Assembly: GCA_036985715.1 (NCBI GenBank)
Contig: BTQE01000112.1
Coordinates: 1-10,575, forward strand
DNA from: SMXL01 sp036985715
Lineage (GTDB): Bacteria > Bacteroidota > Rhodothermia > Rhodothermales > UBA10348
DNA: 10,575 bases
Direction: 5' to 3'
The notes beneath the pieces were generated by a model. The model had not been told where the DNA came from. It saw only the letters and a program-made list of their open reading frames with translations, and did no database searches. The stretch's first letter is position 1; the number at the start of each line of letters is the position of its first letter. Below are positions 1 through 7,798 of this stretch, in pieces. A program made the translations under genes and the position numbers.

Positions 1-23
1 ACTCTCGATTTTCATCGCTGTTG

Positions 24-2339
24 TCACTGGGATCTCCAGATAGATTTCCCGTCCGTTGAAAAACTAATTCCTCCTTCTATTGCGGTCGTTGATACCTCGT
101 ATGCCGTCTCTCTCCATCTTCGAATCACCTGCGGATCAGGGTGATCGAATCGGTTTCTTCGACCTACGCTGATTACTGCAGCCGATGGGGATGAACGAAG
201 AACGAAAGAGGGTGAACTACTGGTTGACGAACCATGATGAGCAACCTTCACAACGTCGGATTTGAGCGACCACCCGTAGGCCGAAACAAGCCCGGTTTCG
301 ATAGAGCGTTCGGCGTCTCCTGCCATTAGAAATGATCGCTCCCCGTAAACAATTCTGATTACCACGGACGACTCGTTTTCTGTTCGTGTAGAAGAACCAC
401 CGGGTGGAGCGAGAACCTCGATGAAAACCGTAGGGTCTACAAAAAGCGAGTCTCCACGGCTTACGATTTCAATCAGACCGCCGTATTCGTCGGGGTTCCT
501 GGGTCCAACAACTCGGCTGATGGTAACTTCTTCCCGCAAGTGATCCAGGCCGCCAACATGATCCGCGTGGAAGTGAGAAATGACGAGCAGATCTACCCTA
601 TCGATTCCAAGGCCGGAGAGATGCGCCTGAATGCTTCGAGCGCTCGAGAACCCTGTGCCGGCATCCACCAAAACGGTGTTGCCTTCCGGAGTCAGAAACA
701 AAGCGGCATCTCCTTGTCCGACGTCCAGAAACGTCGCTGACAAAATGTTGGGTCTGGGGCCAGAACTAATCAGGAGCAAGGCAATGCTAACAAGAAGCAA
801 CCAGGTTCGTTTGCGCCGACCAACGCTACGAAAAGCCATGAGCAGCGAAACAGGAACGATCGAAGCCGGGTGAACTATTCCTGTCGATACAGCCAAAGAG
901 GCGCCTTCAAGCACTTGAGACGCGGCTTTCGCTAAAGAAAAAAGCGTATTGGCAAGGACATCCGTCGCCTCGACAAACGAAAGAGTGCTTCCGACGGCTG
1001 AAGAAATGATCCCGGACAACAAAAGGATAGACGTGAGGGGAATCGCGAGGATATTGGCCAAAATTCCACCGAGAGGAGCAGCTCCGAAGTGATAGAGAAG
1101 AACGGGAAGCGTTGAACACGTAACGGCAATAGAAATCTTTGAGGTCGCCCATAGAAATCGAAAAGGTCGAGGTATGCGTCGACCACTGTCGGAGGACAGA
1201 GAGCTGTTTCTTTGCAAGAGAAGAATCCCGGCGACCGCAGAAAAAGAAAGTTGAAATCCCGGTGCGTAAATCTGGGATGGATCTACGCCGATGAGGAAGC
1301 AGCCCGCTAACCCCAACATATTCCATCCGGTGATTGTTTTCCCAAGCGCCGTACTCAGAAGAAATACTGTAGCCATCGCTACGGCGCGCTGAACGGAGGG
1401 GCTACCACCACTGAGCAAAACGAAACCGATCAGCGCCACCCCGGTGACCGCACTACGAATCGCCTTCAAGCGAATAAATGTAATCCGTATGCGGGCTAAC
1501 CACAGACCCACCATAAAGTAAAGCGACATACCGATTATCCCGACGTGCAGGCCAGAGATGGCCAACAAGTGCGACAGACCGCTTTCGCGAAAAGCAGTCC
1601 GCGCCTCAAATGAGATGTTGCTCCGGTCTCCGAGAAGCAGAGCGGGAAGGATTTCCTTTGATGCTGCCGAGTGATGGACCCGGTTGATTCTACTTGCGAT
1701 CCTCATTCTTAGATTTTCGAACCCGTACACAACGCCCCCGTGAAGGTGTTGAACGCGTTTCATCGCCGAGCCTCCAGACACGAGCTCGGCCGAGATACCC
1801 AGCCGCCGATAGAACATGGCCGTGTCAAAGTCATAGGGATTTCGCTTAACGGGCAAGCCGTGCAAAGAACCACTCACCCGGACAACGTCTCCCGGATGAA
1901 AATCTGCCCTTGGGGGAAGGGATCGAATCAAGACGCGGCCTCTAGATTCCCATCTGACAGAATCAAAAACGAAAGATCGAACATCGATTTCGGAGTCGAT
2001 AAGACCCGATCGACGCTCGGATAGCCGCCGAATTCGTCCCTCGATTTCAACAAATGGCTCGTTTGCAGACCAATGAGAAATATCCTGTGGGTCCGCACTC
2101 GATTGGGCCACTGAATTCAGGAAACTGGATCCAACGACAACGAGTATGGATGCAACGACGTATAGGAGAGGAGAAAGATTGACGATTTCCCGCGCCTCTA
2201 ATCGCCTCGCCAACAGGTAGAAAAACGCTGCAACCCCGAACCCAAACAAGCAAAGAGGAAGCAACCAACTTGACGGCGCTCTCGCCAAAAGGACACCCTG
2301 GCCCACCAAGAGTCCGGCGAACAACGCAGGATATTTCAT
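24..2339 (-). CDS. comEC: ComEC/Rec2-family DNA uptake channel protein
   Basis: ComEC forms the inner-membrane channel through which single-stranded DNA enters the cytoplasm during natural transformation. The 771-residue length is normal for the full three-part protein. Residues about 1-75 contain membrane segments. Residues about 90-190 match the DUF4131/OB-like region, ending in NPYDFDTAMFYRRLGI (167-182). Residues about 225-510 are the polytopic Competence domain, with the signature HLLAISGLHVGI (257-268). Residues about 530-760 are a metallo-beta-lactamase-like domain with DVGQGDAALF, the metal motif HFHADH (589-594) and AHHGSS (H701, H702), so the putative nuclease site is intact. The gene is divergent from nusB. 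The ATG at 2339 is kept because membrane segments begin at once, although its Shine-Dalgarno is weak. Whether the organism is transformable cannot be told from this gene alone. Confidence 0.95.
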   Translation of the reverse strand: MKYPALFAGLLVGQGVLLARAPSSWLLPLCLFGFGVAAFFYLLARRLEAREIVNLSPLLYVVASILVVVGSSFLNSVAQSSADPQDISHWSANEPFVEIEGRIRRLSERRSGLIDSEIDVRSFVFDSVRWESRGRVLIRSLPPRADFHPGDVVRVSGSLHGLPVKRNPYDFDTAMFYRRLGISAELVSGGSAMKRVQHLHGGVVYGFENLRMRIASRINRVHHSAASKEILPALLLGDRSNISFEARTAFRESGLSHLLAISGLHVGIIGMSLYFMVGLWLARIRITFIRLKAIRSAVTGVALIGFVLLSGGSPSVQRAVAMATVFLLSTALGKTITGWNMLGLAGCFLIGVDPSQIYAPGFQLSFSAVAGILLLQRNSSLSSDSGRRIPRPFRFLWATSKISIAVTCSTLPVLLYHFGAAPLGGILANILAIPLTSILLLSGIISSAVGSTLSFVEATDVLANTLFSLAKAASQVLEGASLAVSTGIVHPASIVPVSLLMAFRSVGRRKRTWLLLVSIALLLISSGPRPNILSATFLDVGQGDAALFLTPEGNTVLVDAGTGFSSARSIQAHLSGLGIDRVDLLVISHFHADHVGGLDHLREEVTISRVVGPRNPDEYGGLIEIVSRGDSLFVDPTVFIEVLAPPGGSSTRTENESSVVIRIVYGERSFLMAGDAERSIETGLVSAYGWSLKSDVVKVAHHGSSTSSSPSFVLRSSPSAAVISVGRRNRFDHPDPQVIRRWRETAYEVSTTAIEGGISFSTDGKSIWRSQ

Positions 2340-2445
2340 GGATGGCGCAGCGGTTTCATAGAATCCGTTCTGTCAATAGACACGCCAGCCCAATGCTCGT
2401 AACACCTTTTCAGCGGATCGGGCGTGGGAATATTTGGTGACGAAT

Positions 2446-2474
2446 TTGAAAAGCAGTTCAAACTGAATTATCCT
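2446..2474 (+). promoter_or_regulatory. Candidate sigma70-like promoter for nusB
   Basis: TTGAAA (2446-2451) and TATCCT (2469-2474) are separated by 17 bp and lie about 75 bp upstream of the nusB ATG, in the 208-bp divergent gap with comEC. The boxes are imperfect, and Bacteroidota often use a different -7 element (TAnnTTTG), so this is only a candidate. The nonamer GAATTATCC occurs twice here (2465-2473 and 2488-2496), the first copy overlapping the -10 box. Confidence 0.3.
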
Positions 2475-2547
2475 CGGGCTGCATCACGAATTATCCGCCC
2501 GCAAGACGCGGATCGCCCCACCAGTTATTTGAAAGGACGCGTTCACA

Positions 2548-3027
2548 ATGAGCAGTAGGCGCGAAGCGCGCGAGCGCACCATGCAGGCCCTTTACGCTTT
2601 TGAGCTGGGCTGTGGGGATGCACAACATGTCTTGGCGAACGTGATCAAGAAGCATCTCGAAAAGGACCCCGAATCTCTGGATTTTGCTAAAAACCTGTTT
2701 CTGCGAACACTCGAATTCACAGAGGAAGCAGACGAAATAGTGATCAAATACGCCCAGAATTGGGATATTTCTCGTATTGCTCTCGTTGACCGAATCCTCC
2801 TGCGGTTAGCCATGTGCGAGATGTTGTCCTTCGAAGACATCCCACCAAAGGTCACGATCAATGAAGCAATTGAGGTCGCGAAACGCTACAGTACAGCGAA
2901 GAGTGGTCAGTTCATTAATGGTATATTGGACTCCGTTCTGGTCGATTTTCGCGAATCAGGACGGATGAAAAAAAGTGGAAGAGGTCTGGTTGAAACAGAC
3001 ACCCCTGAGCAAAAAGAGGCGAAATAA
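2548..3027 (+). CDS. nusB: Transcription antitermination factor NusB
   Basis: NusB binds boxA RNA with NusE (S10) and supports antitermination on rRNA operons. The 159-residue all-alpha protein carries the family landmarks: an N-terminal RREARERTMQALYAFEL (4-20) helix, NWDISRIALVDRILLRLA (71-88), DIPPKVTINEAIEVAK (97-112) and YSTAKSGQFINGILD (114-128). A charged tail of about 20 residues beyond the usual C-terminus is probably disordered. The ATG at 2548 is preceded by AAAGGA at a suitable distance, which supports this start. The gene is followed after 51 bp by the phosphoesterase in the same direction, so co-transcription is likely. Confidence 0.95.
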   Translation: MSSRREARERTMQALYAFELGCGDAQHVLANVIKKHLEKDPESLDFAKNLFLRTLEFTEEADEIVIKYAQNWDISRIALVDRILLRLAMCEMLSFEDIPPKVTINEAIEVAKRYSTAKSGQFINGILDSVLVDFRESGRMKKSGRGLVETDTPEQKEAK

Positions 3028-3078
3028 TGTGCGGCAACGACATGGTTTCAGCAAGAAGTAATTACCGGGCGTAACCAG

Positions 3079-3735
3079 ATGGGACTCATCGCCATAGGAG
3101 ATATTCACGGTTGCGCGAGAACACTGGATGGTCTTCTCAAGATTTTGGATACCCAGGCTGATGACCATCTCATTTTTATTGGCGATTACATCGATAGGGG
3201 ACCCGATTCCAAAGGCGTCATCGACCGGCTCATTGCTCTCCGGGAAGAGAGACCCTGCACATTTCTCAGGGGAAACCACGAAGATCTTTTTCTCGGATAT
3301 CTGGATGAAGGCGAATATGATATTTTCGCGATAAACGGAGGTATCGCGACACTTTCAAGTTATATGGACCCTGGTGGCGATATGGAAATTCCCCAGGAAC
3401 ACATAGACTTCGTCCGTGACACCGAACTTTTCCTGGACACGGAAGAATTCTTTTTCGTCCACGCCGGTTTGCGGCCGAATATGACGGTGGCGGAAAATCT
3501 GGAAGAGAATAATCAAGAGGTGTATCTCTGGGAGCGGTCGCACCTGAAGGCGGAGTCTCTACCGTGGGAAAAAACCGTCGTTTGCGGTCACACTCCAGTT
3601 CCAGAAGTCGTGAACAAAGAGCAAATCATTAACATCGACACGGGCTGCGTCTATCATACGCACCCCGCGATGGGCTTTCTTACCGCGGTTGTGCTACCCG
3701 AACGGCGCTTCGTTTCGGTACCCTATATGGGCTAA
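3079..3735 (+). CDS. Calcineurin-like metallophosphoesterase (PPP / ApaH-like family)
   Basis: This is a dinuclear-metal phosphohydrolase of the group that includes bacterial serine/threonine protein phosphatases and diadenosine-tetraphosphatase-like enzymes. All five metal and catalytic motifs are visible: GDIHG (7-11; D8, H10), GDYIDRG (35-41; D36, D39), RGNHE (64-68; N66, H67), VHAGLRP (127-133; H128) and CGHTPV (169-174; H171). The length of 218 residues is normal for a single-domain enzyme with no signal peptide, so a cytoplasmic location is expected. The substrate (phosphoprotein or Ap4A) cannot be decided from sequence. The ATG at 3079 directly precedes the first beta strand (GLIAIGDIHG), which fixes the start. 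Its stop codon overlaps by 4 bp the end of the convergent gene on the other strand. Confidence 0.9.
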   Translation: MGLIAIGDIHGCARTLDGLLKILDTQADDHLIFIGDYIDRGPDSKGVIDRLIALREERPCTFLRGNHEDLFLGYLDEGEYDIFAINGGIATLSSYMDPGGDMEIPQEHIDFVRDTELFLDTEEFFFVHAGLRPNMTVAENLEENNQEVYLWERSHLKAESLPWEKTVVCGHTPVPEVVNKEQIINIDTGCVYHTHPAMGFLTAVVLPERRFVSVPYMG

Positions 3736-4322
3736 AGGCGGAGCCACACGCCGGCACGAAGGTGAGGCCGAGTCGTACCCACTTCGAGAAAAGCTGCGTT
3801 AAGCAAACCGATACCAAAAGAAAATCGGGCGTACGGTTCAAGGAAGAGATTGAAACGCTGGTTCTTAGTGGCGCGGGTTTCACGTGTTGAGAAGGAGAGT
3901 CCCGGGCCGATTCTGAATCCCAGATCGGTATCGAAACCTCTGTACGGCACATTCCCAACAGTGCGTTCAATTCCAAACACGCGAAGCGCCCCTCCAATCA
4001 TGAGAACGATCTGATTCGAACCGTGCCCGGGATCCAATGCTGCGCGCACGTCTCCGAGAACCAATACCTCGCGGGTAAAGAAATCCTTTGCGTTGATGTA
4101 ACCCACGTACACCCCATATCCGCCCAGCGCAGAGGGCCCCACCTGAAGAAAAGAGCCCCTTGGCTCCGTCCGTTGCGCGGACGCGCGCTCCGGAAAGAGA
4201 ATGAGGACGATAAGCAGACCGAGGAAAGTTGAGTAATTCAAACTGTATTTACGGGTTGTCAGAAACAATACCCCGACGCCACGATATGCCCCGCGGTCAA
4301 AACGAGACCTCATCCAGGACAA
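3732..4322 (-). CDS. Secreted or outer-membrane hypothetical protein, beta-rich
   Basis: I do not recognise a named family. The open frame gives 196 residues, but the signal peptide does not begin until about residue 20. It has Arg-Lys, then the hydrophobic core STFLGLLIVLILF (31-43), then an Ala-Ser-Ala site, with cleavage predicted between A49 and Q50. The true start is therefore probably a TTG at 4268 (residue 19) or 4241 (residue 28) rather than the ATG at 4322, which lies only 18 bp from the divergent ychF start. The mature part of about 147 residues has alternating Gly, aromatic and small residues (GGYGVYVGYI, GFRIGPGLSFS, RFSFGIGLLNAAFLEVG), as in small outer-membrane beta-barrels. It resembles in layout the hypothetical protein on the other side of ychF. 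Its function is unknown. Confidence 0.7.
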   Translation of the reverse strand: MSWMRSRFDRGAYRGVGVLFLTTRKYSLNYSTFLGLLIVLILFPERASAQRTEPRGSFLQVGPSALGGYGVYVGYINAKDFFTREVLVLGDVRAALDPGHGSNQIVLMIGGALRVFGIERTVGNVPYRGFDTDLGFRIGPGLSFSTRETRATKNQRFNLFLEPYARFSFGIGLLNAAFLEVGTTRPHLRAGVWLRL

Positions 4323-4340
4323 CTGTAAAACGAGAGAATC

Positions 4341-5435
4341 ATGCCTTTACGGGCCGGTATTGTAGGGCTTCCCAACGTCGGGAAATCGACATTGTTCAAC
4401 GCGCTGAGCCAGGCCGGTGCAGCATCGGCCAACTACCCATTTTGTACGATTGAGCCGAATATCGGGATGGTATTGGTGCCGGATAGGCGCCTGCATCAGA
4501 TAGCAGGGGTAACCGGTTCTCCAAAGATTACGCCGACCACCGTCGAATTCGTGGATATTGCAGGACTAGTATCCGGTGCCTCAACAGGAGAGGGTCTCGG
4601 GAATCAGTTTCTCTCGCACATTCGAGAAGTTGATGCCATCATACATGTTGTTCGATGTTTTGAAGATGACAACATCACACACATTGCGGAGACGATCGAC
4701 CCTGAGCGGGATATAGAGATCATCGAAACCGAACTCATGCTGAAAGATCTCGAAACGATCGAACGCCGCGTCGAAAAGGCAGAGAAAACTGCAAAAGGAG
4801 GCGACCCCAGGGCGCGTCAGGAGAAAAAGTTTCTCGAAAGGCTGTTGGCTCATGTTTCGGAGGGCATTCCGGTTCGTCGGCTCGAGCGAACGGACGAAGA
4901 ACAGGTCTGGCTACGGTCGCTCTCCCTTCTTTCCGTGAAGCCCGTTCTTTATGCCGCGAATGTAGGGGAAGAGGATCTGTCGGAGGGAAATGCTTACGTA
5001 GACCGAGTCCGGGCCGTTGCACAGGAAGAAGGAGCGAAGGTGGTCATCGTGTCAGCGGAACTGGAAGCACAACTCACGGAACTGGATGAAGAAGAGAGCG
5101 CGTCCTTTCTGGAAGAAATGGGAATAGAAGAAGTCGGATTGGATCGCCTGATACACGCAGCCTATGACCTCTTGGGTCTGATTACGTTTTTCACGTCCGG
5201 CCCCAAGGAATCGCGTGCATGGACAGTCAAGAGGGGTACGAGGGCCCAAGACGCCGCGGGCGAGATTCACACTGATTTTGCCAGAGGATTTATTCGCGCG
5301 GAAACGATTAAGTACAATAGATTTTTGGATCTGGGAGGAGAAGCTGCCGCGCGGGATGCCGGGGTCATGCGATCAGAAGGGAAAGACTACATCGTTCAGG
5401 ACGGCGATGTAATCTTGTTCCGGTTCAATGTTTGA
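4341..5435 (+). CDS. ychF: Redox-regulated ATPase YchF (Obg-like ATPase, OLA1 family)
   Basis: YchF is a conserved ribosome-associated P-loop NTPase of the TRAFAC class that prefers ATP over GTP. The 364-residue length is exactly that of the family. G1/Walker A is GLPNVGKST (9-17), followed by NYPFCTIEPN (31-40), the G3 region VDIAGLVSGA (71-80) and GLGNQFLSHIREVDAI (85-100). In place of the GTPase NKxD motif there is NVGE (207-210), the non-canonical G4 associated with ATP use. A helical or coiled-coil insert spans about 125-185, and the C-terminal TGS domain occupies about 280-362 (TSGPKESRAWT ... GDVILFRFNV). The ATG at 4341 immediately precedes the first strand and has GAGAG upstream. The gene converges on the next gene with only 6 bp between stop codons. 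Confidence 0.97.
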   Translation: MPLRAGIVGLPNVGKSTLFNALSQAGAASANYPFCTIEPNIGMVLVPDRRLHQIAGVTGSPKITPTTVEFVDIAGLVSGASTGEGLGNQFLSHIREVDAIIHVVRCFEDDNITHIAETIDPERDIEIIETELMLKDLETIERRVEKAEKTAKGGDPRARQEKKFLERLLAHVSEGIPVRRLERTDEEQVWLRSLSLLSVKPVLYAANVGEEDLSEGNAYVDRVRAVAQEEGAKVVIVSAELEAQLTELDEEESASFLEEMGIEEVGLDRLIHAAYDLLGLITFFTSGPKESRAWTVKRGTRAQDAAGEIHTDFARGFIRAETIKYNRFLDLGGEAAARDAGVMRSEGKDYIVQDGDVILFRFNV

Positions 5436-5441
5436 GCACGG

Positions 5442-6296
5442 TCAGAATAGCTTTCCGAAGCTCACAAGAATAACGGGTGTGCCAAAAAAGTGAGCAGGCC
5501 GTCGAATGTTCGGTTCGAGCAGGCTAATTTTGTCCAGAAAATGAGTAAACGTATATCCGACGCGCACACTTTGAATGACGCCCGTCGTTGTTCCGAAATA
5601 AGCCCCGAGCGCGAACGTTCCGCCTACGCCCATTTTTAATTCACCCTTGGGTAGCGCACTGAAACCATCGTACGTCTTCTCGCCACTGTCCAACATACCA
5701 TTGTCATTCTCGTCCCTGAAATAAGGGTAAAGCCAACCCGCGGTCGGGCCGACGGTAAAGTGGAGAAAGGGCCTGAAATTGTCCTCGATTTTCGATCGGA
5801 ACAGCCGTTTCTCGATTCCGATATGAACCGGCATTATGAGTAGGTAGTTGGCCTTATTCGGTAACTTTCGCCTTCCGAATCGGTCGAGAAAAGCCACCTC
5901 CCGTTCGTCTTTACCACTTCCGATACTCAGTTCCGCGATGAACGAAACGTCGCGGCCGAGGGCCCGCGTGTAATAACCCCCCAGCCCGAAACCGCTATTG
6001 GTCAGCAGAATCTGGCCCCCCCACCCGTGAGTCGGCTCACGGGGATCAACGAAGGAATCGTCCTGAGCGCGAGCGGGGATAGCCGCAAAGGTCCACACAA
6101 TGGCCAACCCAATTGTCAGCACAAAAGACAATATGAAGGTGGACGGATTGTTCAAGACGTAAATGGCGAGTTCTTCTCGTCGAAAACCTCCCCGGAAGCG
6201 GAATGTTCGAATGAACACATATTTTTGACCTACACGGATCTTTTTAGGGTCCATTCTGCTATTACCTGCCACTTCCACCATCCTTTTTGCACACAT
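5442..6296 (-). CDS. Outer-membrane beta-barrel-like hypothetical protein with an EF-hand-like loop
   Basis: I do not recognise a named family. The open frame is 284 residues, but the export signal lies at about 48-77 (hydrophobic FILSFVLTIGLAIVWTFAAI, then A-R-A, cleavage before Q78). The real start may be the TTG at 6155 (residue 48), leaving a 141-bp divergent promoter region before the permease gene. The mature region is rich in Gly-aromatic alternation (GFGLGGYYT, GGTFALGAYFG, VRVGYTFTHF) and ends in VILVSFGKLF. That terminal Phe is typical of outer-membrane barrels recognised by the BAM complex. Residues 195-206 (DENDNGMLDSGE) fit a 12-residue EF-hand calcium loop, with D1, N3, N5, G6, D9 and E12. 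It is probably an outer-membrane protein of unknown role. Confidence 0.7.
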   Translation of the reverse strand: MCAKRMVEVAGNSRMDPKKIRVGQKYVFIRTFRFRGGFRREELAIYVLNNPSTFILSFVLTIGLAIVWTFAAIPARAQDDSFVDPREPTHGWGGQILLTNSGFGLGGYYTRALGRDVSFIAELSIGSGKDEREVAFLDRFGRRKLPNKANYLLIMPVHIGIEKRLFRSKIEDNFRPFLHFTVGPTAGWLYPYFRDENDNGMLDSGEKTYDGFSALPKGELKMGVGGTFALGAYFGTTTGVIQSVRVGYTFTHFLDKISLLEPNIRRPAHFFGTPVILVSFGKLF

Positions 6297-7562
6297 TTGG
6301 ATTATCGGTTTCAGATAGCTCGCAGGTATCTAGCAAGCCCGAGATCATTCTCTCTGATATCAAAAATCACAGGGATATCGGTTGCTGGAGTTTCGCTGGG
6401 AGTGGCTGCACTGATTGTCGTTCTTTCTGTCTTAAACGGTTTTTTTGACTTCGTGAGGGACATGCTCGTTTCGTTTGATCCACACGTTCGGATCGTGTCC
6501 ACTTCGGAAAGGGGAATCCTGGGCGTTGACTCGCTTGTGGGGCTCGCGAGCGCGATGCCTTCCGTTAAGTACGTGGCTCCTTACGTTGAGGGAAAGGCGC
6601 TGCTGAGACATAAGGGAGGATCCGATGTGAACAAGGTGGTTATCGTACGCGGCGTTGACCAGACCAACCTCTCGGAAGACGCTGGCGTCGTAGCGGGTAT
6701 CGTATTTGGAGGATTTGATCTCTCGAACAAAGACGGCCGGCCGGGTGTCGTTCTTGGCCAAAGGCTAGGGGAACGATTGCTGCTGGCGCCAGGAGGAGGT
6801 GGGCAGGAGGCGAGCCGTGTTGCGTTGCTTTCTGCGCCGGCCCTGGAGCGAACGTTTACACGAGTGTTGTCCGGATTCCCCTTCAGGCAGTTCGAAGTTC
6901 GCGGACTGTTTCAACTGGAGGCGGTGTACGACGAAAGTCATGTGTTCATCGATTTAGCTGAAGCCCAACGACTCTTTCGGATGGGAGCCTATGTTTCTGG
7001 ACTGGACCTTCGGCTGAACGATCTGGAGCGAGCATCGGAAGTAAAAGAAATGCTCAGTGAACGATTGAATCCAGCCGAGTTTACGGTGTTGACGTGGTAC
7101 GATCTGCAGAAATCGTTATATGACGTGATGCGACTCGAAAAATGGGGGGCCTCACTGGTGCTCATTTTGATCGTAATCGTGGCCGTCTTGAATATCGTAG
7201 GTTCGCTCACGATGATCGTGATTGAGAAGCGACGAGACGTGGGTGCACTGCGCGCGATGGGAGTGTCGCGGAAAGACGTACGCCGAATTTTTTTAATCGA
7301 AGGTCTCCTGATTGGTGCTCTTGGCTCGGGGATAGGGCTGGTCCTCGGCGTTGGTCTCGCCCTGGCTCAGAAGAAATTCGCCCTGGTACCCCTGGCAGGG
7401 GCGGAGTCGTTTTTAATAGACGCCTATCCGGTATCCATTCAGACATTTGATGTGGCAGTGATTTCGCTCGTGGCGCTTGGCTTGTGTGTAACCGCGGCAG
7501 TTTATCCTGCAAACCGGGCCACAAAGATCGAAATTGCCGAGGCGGTGGCTGTGGAAGGCTAG
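6297..7562 (+). CDS. ABC transporter permease, LolC/LolE (FtsX-like) family
   Basis: This family extracts outer-membrane lipoproteins from the inner membrane with the ATPase LolD. The 421-residue product has TM1 at about 24-48 (ending VVLSVLNGF), a periplasmic MacB-like domain at about 50-280, and the C-terminal FtsX domain with three TMs at about 283-308, 335-357 and 384-406. The cytoplasmic coupling motif EKRRDVGALRAMGVSRKDV sits after TM2. The open frame begins at 6027, but its first 90 residues are not family-like and overlap the opposite-strand gene. The TTG at 6297 gives MDYRFQIARRYL, close to the canonical MxxFxIARRYL start, and no ATG or GTG lies between there and TM1. No clear Shine-Dalgarno is seen. 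No ATPase gene is adjacent, so LolD must be encoded elsewhere. LolC versus LolE cannot be decided. Confidence 0.85.
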   Translation: MDYRFQIARRYLASPRSFSLISKITGISVAGVSLGVAALIVVLSVLNGFFDFVRDMLVSFDPHVRIVSTSERGILGVDSLVGLASAMPSVKYVAPYVEGKALLRHKGGSDVNKVVIVRGVDQTNLSEDAGVVAGIVFGGFDLSNKDGRPGVVLGQRLGERLLLAPGGGGQEASRVALLSAPALERTFTRVLSGFPFRQFEVRGLFQLEAVYDESHVFIDLAEAQRLFRMGAYVSGLDLRLNDLERASEVKEMLSERLNPAEFTVLTWYDLQKSLYDVMRLEKWGASLVLILIVIVAVLNIVGSLTMIVIEKRRDVGALRAMGVSRKDVRRIFLIEGLLIGALGSGIGLVLGVGLALAQKKFALVPLAGAESFLIDAYPVSIQTFDVAVISLVALGLCVTAAVYPANRATKIEIAEAVAVEG

Positions 7563-7663
7563 AAATCGATCAAAACCTTCACAGAAATTCGGTGGAACCG
7601 GAGGTTTAGGGAGCGGTTGGTTGGTTGCTAACCGAAATGGGTCGCAGTATCTTCGTAAACTTT

Positions 7664-7685
7664 TGCCGTTTTAGCGGCATTTTTT
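7664..7685 (+). terminator. Rho-independent terminator after the permease gene
   Basis: TGCCG (7664-7668) pairs with CGGCA (7675-7679) around a 6-nt loop and is followed directly by six T residues (7680-7685). It lies about 100 bp after the permease stop and upstream of the ribosomal-protein operon, so it separates the two transcription units. Confidence 0.75.
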
Positions 7686-7689
7686 GTCT

Positions 7690-7722
7690 CTGCTGTCGAC
7701 TTGCTGTCGACTTGCTGTCGAC
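7690..7722. repeat. Three tandem 11-bp repeats, unit TTGCTGTCGAC
   Basis: Copies lie at 7690-7700 (first base C instead of T), 7701-7711 and 7712-7722. Each contains the palindrome GTCGAC. The array sits between the upstream terminator and rpmB, where the promoter of the ribosomal-protein operon should be. Its role is unknown: it could be an operator or a slippage-prone spacer. Confidence 0.85.
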
Positions 7723-7729
7723 ATTGTGC

Positions 7730-7750
7730 GATTCGTTACCACAGCGAATC
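7730..7750 (+). promoter_or_regulatory. Hairpin in the leader of the rpmB operon
   Basis: GATTCG (7730-7735) pairs perfectly with CGAATC (7745-7750) across a 9-nt loop, about 50 nt before the rpmB ATG. There is no T-run behind it, so it is not a terminator. A leader element for control of the L28-L33 operon is possible but unproven. Confidence 0.3.
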
Positions 7751-7798
7751 CATCGTGTTTCAGCAGGATTAGGGTGTCCGGAAGAAGTCTAGAAAAAG

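Noticed and set aside
907..1326. Minus-strand open frame of 139 codons within comEC
   Set aside because: It is a shifted-frame shadow of the comEC membrane domain, rich in Ser, Arg and Phe with no recognisable features.
4256..4289. TTGTCA ... GATATG as a ychF promoter
   Set aside because: The spacing is about 22 bp, too long for a sigma70 promoter, and it lies inside the probable coding region of the divergent gene.
6027..6296. N-terminal 90-residue extension of the permease frame
   Set aside because: It is antisense to the opposite-strand gene, shows no family similarity, and would put about 115 residues before the first membrane segment, which the family does not have.
7690..7722. CRISPR-like array
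   Set aside because: The 11-bp units are directly contiguous, with no spacers.
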